DNA of 64,000 bases from CAIXOA01 sp041653635 (GTDB lineage: Archaea; Micrarchaeota; Micrarchaeia; Anstonellales; Bilamarchaeaceae): the NCBI GenBank assembly GCA_041653635.1, contig JBAZFC010000001.1:930001-994000 (forward strand). Reading direction: 5' to 3'. A program made the position numbers and the translations under genes. Within the stretch, counting starts at the first letter, position 1. Each line of letters starts with the position of its first letter. The notes below the pieces were generated by a model. The model did not search any database, was not told where the DNA came from, and worked only from the letters and a program-made list of their open reading frames with translations. Shown piece after piece: positions 8,806 through 16,524 of this stretch.

Positions 8806-9288
8806 ATGAAGCTCCCATCCTCATTGGGGAAGATGAAGGCGGGCTCGCTCCCGCGCTCATTCTACGGCGAGCTGGAGGAATTCTTCTCTTCTTTGAAGCC
8901 GGGCACCACGATAACGGGCAGAACCAGTTTGCTCACGATATGCAGGCGCCTGCAGGACGCGAAAACGGGGAAGGTCTCCGCGAAGCGGCTGAAGGACGCG
9001 GAGAGGATGATAAAAGCGCTATGCGCGGCCGCGGAAATAAGGGGGCTGCAATACGGGAAGGTGGCGCAGCGGGAGGCTCCGGCACCGGGCAGCCGCATTG
9101 CACCTGAAAGGCATCCCATTCCCGAGGGAATTGTAAAAGCCGGGCCCGCCTCCGTGCCGAGGGAAATCCTTGAGCAGAGGAAGAGGGTTGCGGACGCCGC
9201 GGAGAAGGCGGGAATACTTCCCCCGGACCTTGATTACAGGAATACAGACCTGAGGCACATGGCAAAACGGCTGGGGCTGGAAAAATGA
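8806..9288 (+). CDS. Hypothetical basic helical protein
   Basis: 160 residues, strongly basic, predicted helical with a Pro-rich break near residues 90-115 (PAPGSRIAPERHPIPEG). No cysteine motif, signal or membrane segment. The stop overlaps the start of the HicB-like gene by 4 bases (ATGA at 9285-9288), so the two are translationally coupled. This coupling suggests a two-protein module, possibly toxin/antitoxin-like, but this protein does not look like HicA: it is too long and has no recognisable double-stranded RNA-binding motif. Confidence 0.5.
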   Translation: MKLPSSLGKMKAGSLPRSFYGELEEFFSSLKPGTTITGRTSLLTICRRLQDAKTGKVSAKRLKDAERMIKALCAAAEIRGLQYGKVAQREAPAPGSRIAPERHPIPEGIVKAGPASVPREILEQRKRVADAAEKAGILPPDLDYRNTDLRHMAKRLGLEK

Positions 9289-9548
9289 GCAGGATGCGCG
9301 TGGAGGGATACGACGTCGTGGTGGTGTCCGAGGGCGGAATCTTTACCGCTTACGTGCCCAAGCTTCCTGGATGCGCGGCCCGCTGCAAGGCGGAGGAAAG
9401 GGAACACCTCGCCTTCCTTGTCGCGAGGGCGATAGCAAATCATCTAATCTCCGCAATAGTGTCCAGGCAGGAGAGGGAACTGCTGCCTCCTGCGATGAGG
9501 CGGGATGAGAAACTCAACATTGAGCCGCCGAAGGAAGAGGAACCATAA
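9285..9548 (+). CDS. HicB-like small protein
   Basis: 87 residues. The first 45 fit the HicB/DUF1902 fold signature: a strand (YDVVVVSEGGIFTAYV) followed by PKLPGCAARCKAEEREHLAFLVARAI, i.e. a vP-LPGC turn and a helix. The C-terminal part is charged and lacks an obvious helix-turn-helix or ribbon-helix-helix. HicB proteins neutralise HicA mRNA nucleases, but no HicA is visible here; the coupled upstream gene (160 residues) is the only candidate partner. Confidence 0.55.
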   Translation: MSRMRVEGYDVVVVSEGGIFTAYVPKLPGCAARCKAEEREHLAFLVARAIANHLISAIVSRQERELLPPAMRRDEKLNIEPPKEEEP

Positions 9549-9602
9549 CCCCGCGCAAACCCTTTTATTCCTTATTTACCAATCTGGCTGCAGGTGGAAT
9601 GA

Positions 9603-10586
9603 ATGTCTGAAACCTTAGTGATAGAAGAGGCGCTGGTGAAGGAAATCCTCCAGATGAAGGACGTAATCCCCGCGGTTGAGACCGCATTCAGGGAGAGGGG
9701 GCACGGCAACGTGGAGATGCCGCCGAAGATGTACATAATGTACCCGACCGGGGATTTGAGGGTGATGCCAGCATATTTGAAAAATCTTAAGCAGAGCGGG
9801 CTGAAGGCGGTTACCGTTTTTCCGAATAATCCTAAGGAGAAGAACATCCCGACAGTTCTTGCGACCGTAATCCTGGTGGATGTGGACAGCGGTGTGCCGC
9901 TCGCGGTGATGGGCGGCTCATGGCTCACCGCGATGAGGACGGGCGCGGCGGGCGCAATCGCGACCAAGCACCTCGCGAAAAAGGGCGCGAAGAACATCGC
10001 GTTCGTAGGGACCGGGATGCAGGCGCACACCCAGCTGATGGCGCACAAGGAGGTCATGAAGATAGAGAAGGTCTATGCGGTGGATGCGAACGCGGCGAGC
10101 GCGGAAAAATTCGTGGAGTTCGCGAAATCGCTGGGGTTCCAGGCGGAGGTTGCGAACGGTGCGAAGGCGTGCGCGGATTCGGATGTGCTCATCACCACCA
10201 CGCCGGTGCACCAGCCGATAGTGAAGAAGGAGTGGATACACCCCGGGATGCACATAAACGCAATCGGGGCGGACGCGCCTGGAAAGGAGGAGCTGGAACC
10301 GGAAATCCTCACGCAGGCAAAGGTCGTAATAGACGACTGGGAGCAGGCGTCCCACTCCGGCGAGATAAACGTCCCTGTTTCAAAGAAGATGATTTCCAGG
10401 GAAAACATCGCCGCGGAGCTCGGGGATATCGTTGCTGGGAAGAAAACCGCCCGCACAAGCGACGCGGATGTTACAGTATTTGACTCCACCGGGCTTGGGA
10501 TTCAGGACATCGTCACTGCAACAATAGTGTTGGAAAAGGCGAAGGCGCAGAACAAGGGGATTAAAGTAAAACTGGCGACGCTCTAG
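9603..10586 (+). CDS. Ornithine cyclodeaminase / mu-crystallin family, likely alanine dehydrogenase
   Basis: 327 residues covering the whole family length. The N-terminal substrate domain carries Arg and Lys in DLRVMPAYL and SGLKAVTVFP. A Rossmann domain follows with VGTGMQAHTQL (GxGxQA dinucleotide loop) and ADSDVLITTTP and INAIGADAPGKEEL further on. In archaea this family includes NAD-dependent alanine dehydrogenases, interconverting alanine and pyruvate; ornithine cyclodeaminase or another imine reductase cannot be ruled out. AGGTGG lies 6-11 bases ahead of the ATG at 9603. It ends with TAG and overlaps the convergent Nudix-like gene by 4 bases. Confidence 0.8.
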   Translation: MSETLVIEEALVKEILQMKDVIPAVETAFRERGHGNVEMPPKMYIMYPTGDLRVMPAYLKNLKQSGLKAVTVFPNNPKEKNIPTVLATVILVDVDSGVPLAVMGGSWLTAMRTGAAGAIATKHLAKKGAKNIAFVGTGMQAHTQLMAHKEVMKIEKVYAVDANAASAEKFVEFAKSLGFQAEVANGAKACADSDVLITTTPVHQPIVKKEWIHPGMHINAIGADAPGKEELEPEILTQAKVVIDDWEQASHSGEINVPVSKKMISRENIAAELGDIVAGKKTARTSDADVTVFDSTGLGIQDIVTATIVLEKAKAQNKGIKVKLATL

Positions 10587-11149
10587 GCGCTCAGCTTTTC
10601 CGCCTTTGAGATGCCTTGCGCAAGCATGGAGTGGCCGGGGTAAAGGCTGGCACTCTCTGCCAGCACCTGCTCCGCGCCAGCAACGCACCCCAGCATGAAA
10701 TGGGGATGCCTGCCGGAATTCACATCGCTTGCGATATCCCTCAGTTTTATTAGGGGCACCTGCAGCACGAACAGGTGGCATTCGCGGCCGTTGCCGCATG
10801 CGGGCGCGTAGCATTCCGAAACCTGGTCCTTGGAGGCCTTCAGCCCGAGCTGCGAAATGGATATGCGTCGCAGCGATTCAAGCGGATTTTCCCCATCCTC
10901 CACTATCCCAGACGGGCCCAGCGCCTTTCCGCCCTGCTTTTTGTAGAGCAGGAGGAATTTGGGCTTCCCTGAATCATAGGACATCACTACGAGAGAGCAG
11001 GCGGGAAGGGCCATCTCCCGGGCGAGGGTGAGAGATTCCATCTGCCTCTGCTTCCTTGCGAGGATTTGCAAGAAGGACGACCGGGCGTTCCTGAGCCGCA
11101 GCTCCTCCAGGATTGGCCTTTCGGTGCTGGTCGGTTTTGGTTCCGGCAT
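10583..11149 (-). CDS. Nudix-like protein with degenerate catalytic box
   Basis: 188 residues from the ATG at 11147-11149, chosen because a TTTATAAA box lies 26-33 bases upstream, fitting a leaderless start. The centre shows Nudix-fold landmarks (FLLLYKKQGGKALGPSG and GIVEDGENPLESLRRI then QLGL), but the GX5EX7REUXEEXGU box has lost its glutamates: after the Arg the consensus acidic positions are Ile, Ser and Gln. It may therefore be a non-catalytic Nudix relative that binds a nucleotide or protein. A Cys-rich patch (CYAPACGNGREC) follows. Convergent with the upstream dehydrogenase. Confidence 0.55.
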   Translation of the reverse strand: MPEPKPTSTERPILEELRLRNARSSFLQILARKQRQMESLTLAREMALPACSLVVMSYDSGKPKFLLLYKKQGGKALGPSGIVEDGENPLESLRRISISQLGLKASKDQVSECYAPACGNGRECHLFVLQVPLIKLRDIASDVNSGRHPHFMLGCVAGAEQVLAESASLYPGHSMLAQGISKAEKLSA

Positions 11150-11174
11150 ATGGAAGATGATTTGTGTTAAAAAG

Positions 11175-11182
11175 TTTATAAA
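11175..11182 (-). promoter_or_regulatory. TATA box for the Nudix-like gene
   Basis: TTTATAAA, centred about 30 bases ahead of the ATG at 11149, the distance expected for an archaeal leaderless transcript. Confidence 0.55.
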
Positions 11183-11203
11183 ACAGTGCATTATGGTGCA
11201 GGA

Positions 11204-11821
11204 TTAGTGCACTGGGAGAAGCTCAACTTGCACAAGCGGGCTGCCGCTTTCGCGCGATGACGCAGCCGCCAGGAAAACGCCGATGCTTGTTATGCTAATA
11301 TATGCCTGCTTGGAATGGATGAGCATGCCCATGACGGCATTTGGCACGCGGTAATCCCCTAAGAGTGCCCTTATCTTCTCCTCCGAGGCGGCCATCATGG
11401 TCGCGTCCGGTCTGCCGCGCTTCACTGCGTCCGTATCCGGCACTTCGCCGTACCAGCCGAGGTCCTCCAGGAATATGCGCACTTCGCCCCTTTCCGATAT
11501 CTTTGCAATCACATCAACCCTCCCATCCCGTGCAAGCAGGATTCTATCGCCAACAATCTGTAATTGCAGCAACGGGTCGGCAGCGGCAATCGCGTTAAGG
11601 GCGTTGCATATCCTCAGCATCAGCGCATTTGATACTCCGGTCACACGCACAAGCACCCCGTCCGGAGCCGGCTTCGGGCCTGAGGATGCCTGCGTGGTTG
11701 GGATTGGTGTCGGCGTGTTATTCTTTGCCCTTGCCGCAGGAGTGGGCGGCGGACGCGCGGCCTGCTTATAGCCAGCAGGAGGGGGCGGCGGGCCCCTGCG
11801 TGCGCCATTATCATCAGCCAT
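11204..11821 (-). CDS. Hypothetical protein with Pro-rich N-terminal tail
   Basis: 205 residues. The first 55 are a disordered Pro/Ala/Thr tail (runs such as RRGPPPPPAGY). The remainder alternates strands and helices (VLVRVTGVSNALMLRICNAL, LQIVGDRILLARDGRVDVIA, EVRIFLEDLGWYGEV) and ends with a beta-rich part. No known family is recognised, and no signal peptide or membrane segment is present. The tail plus compact domain suggests a protein-interaction role. Confidence 0.5.
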   Translation of the reverse strand: MADDNGARRGPPPPPAGYKQAARPPPTPAARAKNNTPTPIPTTQASSGPKPAPDGVLVRVTGVSNALMLRICNALNAIAAADPLLQLQIVGDRILLARDGRVDVIAKISERGEVRIFLEDLGWYGEVPDTDAVKRGRPDATMMAASEEKIRALLGDYRVPNAVMGMLIHSKQAYISITSIGVFLAAASSRESGSPLVQVELLPVH

Positions 11822-11856
11822 ACGGCAATAATATGGGAAAGAGTGTTTTTAACTGT

Positions 11857-12609
11857 TTAGTCCACAAGCGTGCAAATCGCCTTCTCGCCCTTGAGGAGTT
11901 TCTCTATCCGCTCCGGGTGCAAGGCATTGGCGATGTAGGCCGGCTTCCCGATTTTGAGCAGCTCCTCCAGCTTGCCGCGCATCCCGCCGGTCACGTCGGC
12001 GGTTTCCGCGCCCTTCACGTGGGTGAATATTCTTTGGATATTTCCCTGGTTTATTTCCGGGACGATTTTTCCGTCCGCCATTATCCCATCAATATTTGTG
12101 CCGAGGATTACCCTCTCCGCTTCCTTCCCAAAATATGAAACCAATTGGTCGCCGGAGCAGACCGCCCCCCCCTTTTTTTCGTCAAGCATCATGTCCCCGT
12201 GCAGCACCGGAAGGAAGCCGAAGGAAAGGAGGGAGAAAACTACTCCGGAATTGAGTTCGCTTATCCTTCCGTTGGATAATTTCCCGATGGAGGCGGGGGG
12301 CACTGCAACCGCAGGAACGCCGTTCTCCAGCAACGCATCCACCACCGCCTGGGAAAGCCGCGTGCATGCGGCATGCGTGAGCGCCATCCCTTCCTTCTGG
12401 GCGTCGGTCCGCACGCCTGCATCCAACTTGTATTTGAGCACCAGGGGGTGCCCGAAGGAGCCCGCGCCATGGATCAGGATGAAGTCGCGGATTCCGCCCT
12501 TCCACGCACCTCCGAGCATCCGCGCCAGCGCATCTATGTTCTTCTGGTCCAGCTCCATGTACCCGTTCTTTTTTGTGAGCACGGAACCGCCCAGTTTCAG
12601 GACCTGCAT
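11857..12609 (-). CDS. Isopentenyl phosphate kinase
   Basis: 250 residues of the amino-acid kinase fold. Lys5-Leu-Gly-Gly-Ser is the ATP phosphate loop. HGAGSFGH (47-54) is the family signature whose last His (His54) is the catalytic histidine that separates isopentenyl phosphate kinases from acetylglutamate kinases. It converts isopentenyl phosphate plus ATP to isopentenyl diphosphate, the last step of the archaeal mevalonate route. It is divergent from the UbiX-UbiD-dehydratase genes that supply its substrate, 51 bases away, so the group forms a functional cluster sharing one intergenic region. Confidence 0.9.
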   Translation of the reverse strand: MQVLKLGGSVLTKKNGYMELDQKNIDALARMLGGAWKGGIRDFILIHGAGSFGHPLVLKYKLDAGVRTDAQKEGMALTHAACTRLSQAVVDALLENGVPAVAVPPASIGKLSNGRISELNSGVVFSLLSFGFLPVLHGDMMLDEKKGGAVCSGDQLVSYFGKEAERVILGTNIDGIMADGKIVPEINQGNIQRIFTHVKGAETADVTGGMRGKLEELLKIGKPAYIANALHPERIEKLLKGEKAICTLVD

Positions 12610-12660
12610 AAGAAGAATACATAAGGGAAGGTTAAAAAAGAAGGGCTAACGAATTCAATT

Positions 12661-13197
12661 ATGCGCATAGTGGTCGCGATAAGCGGCGCCTCGGGCACCA
12701 CGTATGGGGTGCGGCTTGTGGAGGCGCTGAAAAGGCTCGGGCACACCGTTTTCGTAGTGATAAGCGGGCCCGCCAGGAAAGTCGCAAAATATGAGGGCGT
12801 GAAATTGCCCAAAGCAGATTTTAAGGAGAGCGAGATTGATGCCCCGTTTGCATCCGGCTCCAATTCGCCGGATGTGATGATTATTGCACCCTGCTCTTTG
12901 AAGACGCTGGGGAATGTGGCGAACGGCACGGGGAGCGGATTGATTGACCGTGCCGCTGAAGTAATGCTCAAGGAGAGGAAAAAACTCATATTATTGGTTC
13001 GGGAGACGCCCCTTTCGCTCGTTGCGATTGAGAATATGGCGAAGGCATCGCTCGCTGGCGCCATAATAATGCCCGCGGCCCCCGGCTTTTATGCAAAACA
13101 TAAGGACGTTTCACAATTAGTTGATTTTATGGTCGGGAAGGTGCTGGACCAGGCGGGAGTGAAACATAACCTGTACAAAAGATGGAGAGGGAAGTGA
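12661..13197 (+). CDS. ubiX: UbiX-like flavin prenyltransferase
   Basis: 178 residues. The flavin-binding loop ISGASGTTYG (7-16) and the C-terminal hallmark region (APCSLKTLGNVANGTG, RKKLILLVRETPLS, MPAAPGFY) match UbiX/Pad1 enzymes, which attach dimethylallyl to FMN to make prenylated FMN. The UbiD-type decarboxylase that needs this cofactor starts 4 bases after the stop, a typical pairing. Here prFMN production would serve isoprenoid synthesis, not ubiquinone. Confidence 0.9.
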   Translation: MRIVVAISGASGTTYGVRLVEALKRLGHTVFVVISGPARKVAKYEGVKLPKADFKESEIDAPFASGSNSPDVMIIAPCSLKTLGNVANGTGSGLIDRAAEVMLKERKKLILLVRETPLSLVAIENMAKASLAGAIIMPAAPGFYAKHKDVSQLVDFMVGKVLDQAGVKHNLYKRWRGK

Positions 13198-13201
13198 TAT
13201 T

Positions 13202-14491
13202 ATGAAAGGTTCTTTTCGCGATTTTGTAAAGGAATTGGAGGAGAAAAAGCAGCTTCTGCGCCTTAAGAAGAAGGTCTCCAAGAACCTTGAGCTTGCGGCG
13301 GTCATGAAAGCCAAGGAGGATACGCCTATATTTGCGCCGGAAGTCGGCGGTGCGGAATTCTCCGCGGTTGGGAATGTGTTTGCGACGAGGGAATTGGTTG
13401 CACAGTACCTTGGGTGTAGGGTGGATGAGATAACACGTAAATTGGCCGATGCAATCAACCATCCATCAAAGCCAAAATCCGCAAAAACATCGCCCGCGCT
13501 TGAAACCACTGTTTCCTCTCTGGATAAACTTCCCATTCCTTACCATACCGAGAAGGATGGCGGGCCTTACATCTGCTCCGGAATAGTGATTGCGAAGGAC
13601 AAGGAATACGGAACCAACTGCTCCTTCCATCGGATGATGCAATTGAATGGGGATAGGATGGTTTTGCGCATACTTCCCAGGCATCTGGACGCATTCCTGG
13701 AAAGGGCTGGGGGGGCGCTGGATGTGGCGGTCATTATCGGTTCTCCAATAAATGTGATGCTTGCTTCCGCCGTATCCACCAAGATTGGGACGAATGAATT
13801 GGAAATAGCAAATTCCCTTGCGCCATTTGAGACCGTGAAATTGGAAAACGGAATAGAGGTGCCTGCGGATGTGGAATTCATCTTTGAGGCGAGGATTACG
13901 AAGGAATTGGTGAACGAGGGGCCGTTTGTTGATTTGACGGACACTTACGACATTGTGCGCAGGCAGCACGTAATGGAAGTGAAGAAAATACATGCGAGAA
14001 AAGATGCGCTCTTCCATGTATTGCTTCCAGGGGGGATGGAACATAAGGTCCTGATGGGGATGCCGCGCGAGCCCACGATATTTAATGAAGTAAATAAGGT
14101 CGTGGAGTGCAAGGGAGTGAGCATCACTCCGGGCGGGTGCTCGTGGCTGCATGGAGTTGTTGCCATTCATAAAAAGAGTGAGGAGGATGGAAAAAAGGCG
14201 ATAGAAGCGGCATTCAAGGGGCACGCGTCCATGAAGCACGTTGTGGTTGTGGATGACGACGTGGATATTCACAAAATGGAGGAAGTGGAGTGGGCAATTG
14301 CCACCCGCTTCCAGGGGGACCGCGGACTAGTAGTAAAGCCGCATGAGAAGGGCTCTTCTTTGGACCCGTCCGCAAATCCGGATACAAGAGAAACCACCAA
14401 GGTTGGAGTGGACGCTACCGCCCCCCTGAAAAACAGGGCGGCGTTCAACAGGGCGAAATATAAAAAGGTAAAAATAGAGGACTACCTTTAG
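13202..14491 (+). CDS. UbiD-family decarboxylase, likely anhydromevalonate phosphate decarboxylase
   Basis: 429 residues, normal length for short archaeal UbiD proteins. Family landmarks include GTNCSFHRMMQ, ILPRHLDAFL, the NEGPFVDLTDTYD region and a C-terminal VGVDATAP. UbiD enzymes decarboxylate alpha,beta-unsaturated acids with prenylated FMN. In the archaeal mevalonate route the homolog converts trans-anhydromevalonate 5-phosphate to isopentenyl phosphate. The neighbours supply cofactor (UbiX), substrate (phosphomevalonate dehydratase subunits) and product use (isopentenyl phosphate kinase), making this assignment strong by context. Ends in TAG. Confidence 0.88.
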   Translation: MKGSFRDFVKELEEKKQLLRLKKKVSKNLELAAVMKAKEDTPIFAPEVGGAEFSAVGNVFATRELVAQYLGCRVDEITRKLADAINHPSKPKSAKTSPALETTVSSLDKLPIPYHTEKDGGPYICSGIVIAKDKEYGTNCSFHRMMQLNGDRMVLRILPRHLDAFLERAGGALDVAVIIGSPINVMLASAVSTKIGTNELEIANSLAPFETVKLENGIEVPADVEFIFEARITKELVNEGPFVDLTDTYDIVRRQHVMEVKKIHARKDALFHVLLPGGMEHKVLMGMPREPTIFNEVNKVVECKGVSITPGGCSWLHGVVAIHKKSEEDGKKAIEAAFKGHASMKHVVVVDDDVDIHKMEEVEWAIATRFQGDRGLVVKPHEKGSSLDPSANPDTRETTKVGVDATAPLKNRAAFNRAKYKKVKIEDYL

Positions 14492-14511
14492 TCGGCATTA
14501 GACGTAGATAG

Positions 14512-14534
14512 TTATTTATACTCCCCAAGGGGAT
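14512..14534 (+). promoter_or_regulatory. TATA box and Shine-Dalgarno ahead of the dehydratase large subunit
   Basis: TTATTTATA (14512-14520) lies 23-31 bases ahead of the ATG at 14543, and AAGGGGAT (14527-14534) lies 8 bases ahead. The dehydratase-Hjc genes may thus have their own promoter besides reading from ubiX-ubiD. Confidence 0.45.
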
Positions 14535-14542
14535 ATCTGCTT

Positions 14543-15754
14543 ATGGAGCCCGAACTCACCAAAAAAGAGAGATGCATGCTCAACGGCGAGTGCGGGCCAG
14601 GCAAGCAGCAGGCGATGGAGATACTTGTTGCGCTTGCTAAGATTTACGGCGCAAAGAATATGGTTCCAGTTACTTCTGCGCAAATATCCGGAGTTTCCTA
14701 CAAAACAATAGGGGATGCGGGATTGGAATACCTGGAAGACCTCGCATCTAGGAATACTAAAGTTGAAGTTCCTGCTTACCTAAATCCAATTGGGATGGAC
14801 TCCCAGGGCTGGGAGGAGATGAAGGTCCCGAAGGCATTTGCGGAGAAGCAGCTCAAGATTCTGAACGCATACACCTCCATGGGCATAAGGCCCACCTGCA
14901 CATGCACGCCTTATCTTATCGGAGTGAGGCCGAAGGTTGGCGAGCACATTGCGTGGGCGGAAAGCTCCGCTGTGGTGTTCTCAAATTCCGTGCTGGGGGC
15001 GCGCACGAACAGGGAAGGGGGGCCTTCCGCGCTTTATGCAGCTATATGCGGGGTTACGCCCAATTACGGAATGCACCTAGACGAGAACAGGATTGCGGAC
15101 CTCGTGGTGGATGTGAAGGTCGCGCTGCCGGACAGGAGTGATTTTGGCGTGCTTGGAGCAATTGCCGGGGGAATTGCGCGCGGAAGGGTGGTCGCATTCA
15201 AGGGCATAAAGAAGGCGGATGAGGATAAATTGAAATACCTGGGTGCCGCGATGGCCGCATTCGGCTCAAACTCATTATTTTTCATAAAGGGGATTACTCC
15301 AGAATGGAAGGTGCGCAGCGGGGCTGAGGAGATAACAGTGGATGATGCGGAGATGGGGCGCATGAGGAAAACCCTGGACGAGTGCCCCGAGGAAGATATA
15401 ATTACTACTGGCTGCCCGCACGCATCCCTCGCGGAAATAAAGGAGATTGCGGGGATGGTGCGCGGCAAGGAATTGAAGAAACCGCTCTGGGTCTGCGTCT
15501 CGCGGGCGGTGAAGGAGATTGCGGCGAAGCAGGGGCTTGTGAAGATTATTGAAAAGGCCGGCGGAAAATTGGTCGCGGACACATGCATGGTTGTTTCGCC
15601 CATGGAAGAGATGGGCTACAAGAGCACGGGCGTGAATTCCGCAAAGGCGGTGAAATACCTGCCCACGATGTGCCAGCAGAAGGTGCATTTCGCGAAATTG
15701 AGGGATTTGCTGGAATTCAAAGGCGCGGCGGAGAAAGGGGGCAAGAGAAAATGA
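14543..15754 (+). CDS. Phosphomevalonate dehydratase large subunit (aconitase X type)
   Basis: 403 residues of the AcnX catalytic subunit family. The opening GECGPGKQQAMEILVALAK, the Cys-bearing stretches TCTCTPY and TTGCPHAS, and ADTCMVVSPM supply the candidate iron-sulfur ligands; the WAESSAVVFSNSVLGARTNR substrate region is also present. In archaea this subunit with its small partner dehydrates mevalonate 5-phosphate to trans-anhydromevalonate 5-phosphate. The small subunit overlaps by 4 bases (ATGA), a clear operon sign. The alternative, hydroxyproline-related AcnX, is unlikely given UbiD, UbiX and isopentenyl phosphate kinase alongside. Confidence 0.9.
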   Translation: MEPELTKKERCMLNGECGPGKQQAMEILVALAKIYGAKNMVPVTSAQISGVSYKTIGDAGLEYLEDLASRNTKVEVPAYLNPIGMDSQGWEEMKVPKAFAEKQLKILNAYTSMGIRPTCTCTPYLIGVRPKVGEHIAWAESSAVVFSNSVLGARTNREGGPSALYAAICGVTPNYGMHLDENRIADLVVDVKVALPDRSDFGVLGAIAGGIARGRVVAFKGIKKADEDKLKYLGAAMAAFGSNSLFFIKGITPEWKVRSGAEEITVDDAEMGRMRKTLDECPEEDIITTGCPHASLAEIKEIAGMVRGKELKKPLWVCVSRAVKEIAAKQGLVKIIEKAGGKLVADTCMVVSPMEEMGYKSTGVNSAKAVKYLPTMCQQKVHFAKLRDLLEFKGAAEKGGKRK

Positions 15755-16146
15755 TTGTAAAGGGTAGGATTATTTCCGGCGGGCATGCGAAGGGCCCCGT
15801 ACTGGTCACGATGGACCCCATCTCCTTCCTCGGGAGCGTGGACCCCAAGACCGGAATAGTGATTGAGAGCGGGCACTCCCTACAAGGGAAGAGCATCTCT
15901 GGAAGGGTGCTTGTGTTCCCGCGGGGGAAGGGCTCCACCGTCGGCTCGTACGTGATATTGCAATTGAAGAAGAACGGGGTTGCCCCGCTTGCGATAATCA
16001 ACTTGGAAGCGGAAACCATAATCGCGGTGGGCGCAATCATCTCCAAAATCCCCATGCTGGACATGCTGGAAAAGGATCCGTATGAGATATTCAAGAACGG
16101 CATGATGGTTGAAGTGGATGCGGTGAAGGGGGAGGTAAGGTTCTGA
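15751..16146 (+). CDS. Phosphomevalonate dehydratase small subunit
   Basis: 131 residues from the ATG at 15751, which overlaps the TGA of the large subunit. The swivelling-domain features of AcnX small subunits are present: GGHAKGPVLVTMDPISFLG, GHSLQGKSISGRVLVFP and RGKGSTVGSYVILQL. It forms the active heterodimer with the upstream subunit. Hjc starts at the base after its stop. Confidence 0.9.
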   Translation: MIVKGRIISGGHAKGPVLVTMDPISFLGSVDPKTGIVIESGHSLQGKSISGRVLVFPRGKGSTVGSYVILQLKKNGVAPLAIINLEAETIIAVGAIISKIPMLDMLEKDPYEIFKNGMMVEVDAVKGEVRF

Positions 16147-16524
16147 ATGTACCATTACAGGAAGGGCGCCGGCGCCGAGAGGGAACTCATAAAGATGTTC
16201 TCGGACCGCGGCTTCATGGTGGTGCGCGCGGCGGGGAGCGGCGTGAATTCCCTTTCCCCGGATTTGCTCGCGTTCAAGAGCTCCGCGCACTATGCGATTG
16301 AGAGCAAGGCATGGGAGAATGATCGCCTCGCGATAAAGAGGGATCAGTTCGAAAATCTGAAGAAATGGACGGAGACGGCGGGGATTACGACTTTTATCGC
16401 ATGGAGGAGGAACAGGGAGAGATGGGTGTTCATTCCCCTTTCCGTGTTTAAGGAGGCGAAAGAGAGCTACACAATCGGATGGGAGGATGCGAAACTGATT
16501 GGAAGGGACATCTCCGACCTCTAA
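16147..16524 (+). CDS. hjc: Holliday junction resolvase Hjc
   Basis: 125 residues, the usual Hjc length. The active site is visible: RKGAGAERE with Glu11, PDLLA with Asp39, and ESK with Glu52 and Lys54. It cuts four-way DNA junctions symmetrically as a dimer during recombination and fork repair. It begins directly after the dehydratase small-subunit stop, so it is expressed from the isoprenoid operon although functionally unrelated. Its end overlaps the convergent protease gene by 4 bases. Confidence 0.92.
   Translation: MYHYRKGAGAERELIKMFSDRGFMVVRAAGSGVNSLSPDLLAFKSSAHYAIESKAWENDRLAIKRDQFENLKKWTETAGITTFIAWRRNRERWVFIPLSVFKEAKESYTIGWEDAKLIGRDISDL

Noticed and set aside
13202..15754. UbiD and the dehydratase large subunit as one protein read through TAG
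   Set aside because: They are in the same frame with no other stop, but both proteins are full length on their own and a TATA box plus Shine-Dalgarno precede the second gene.
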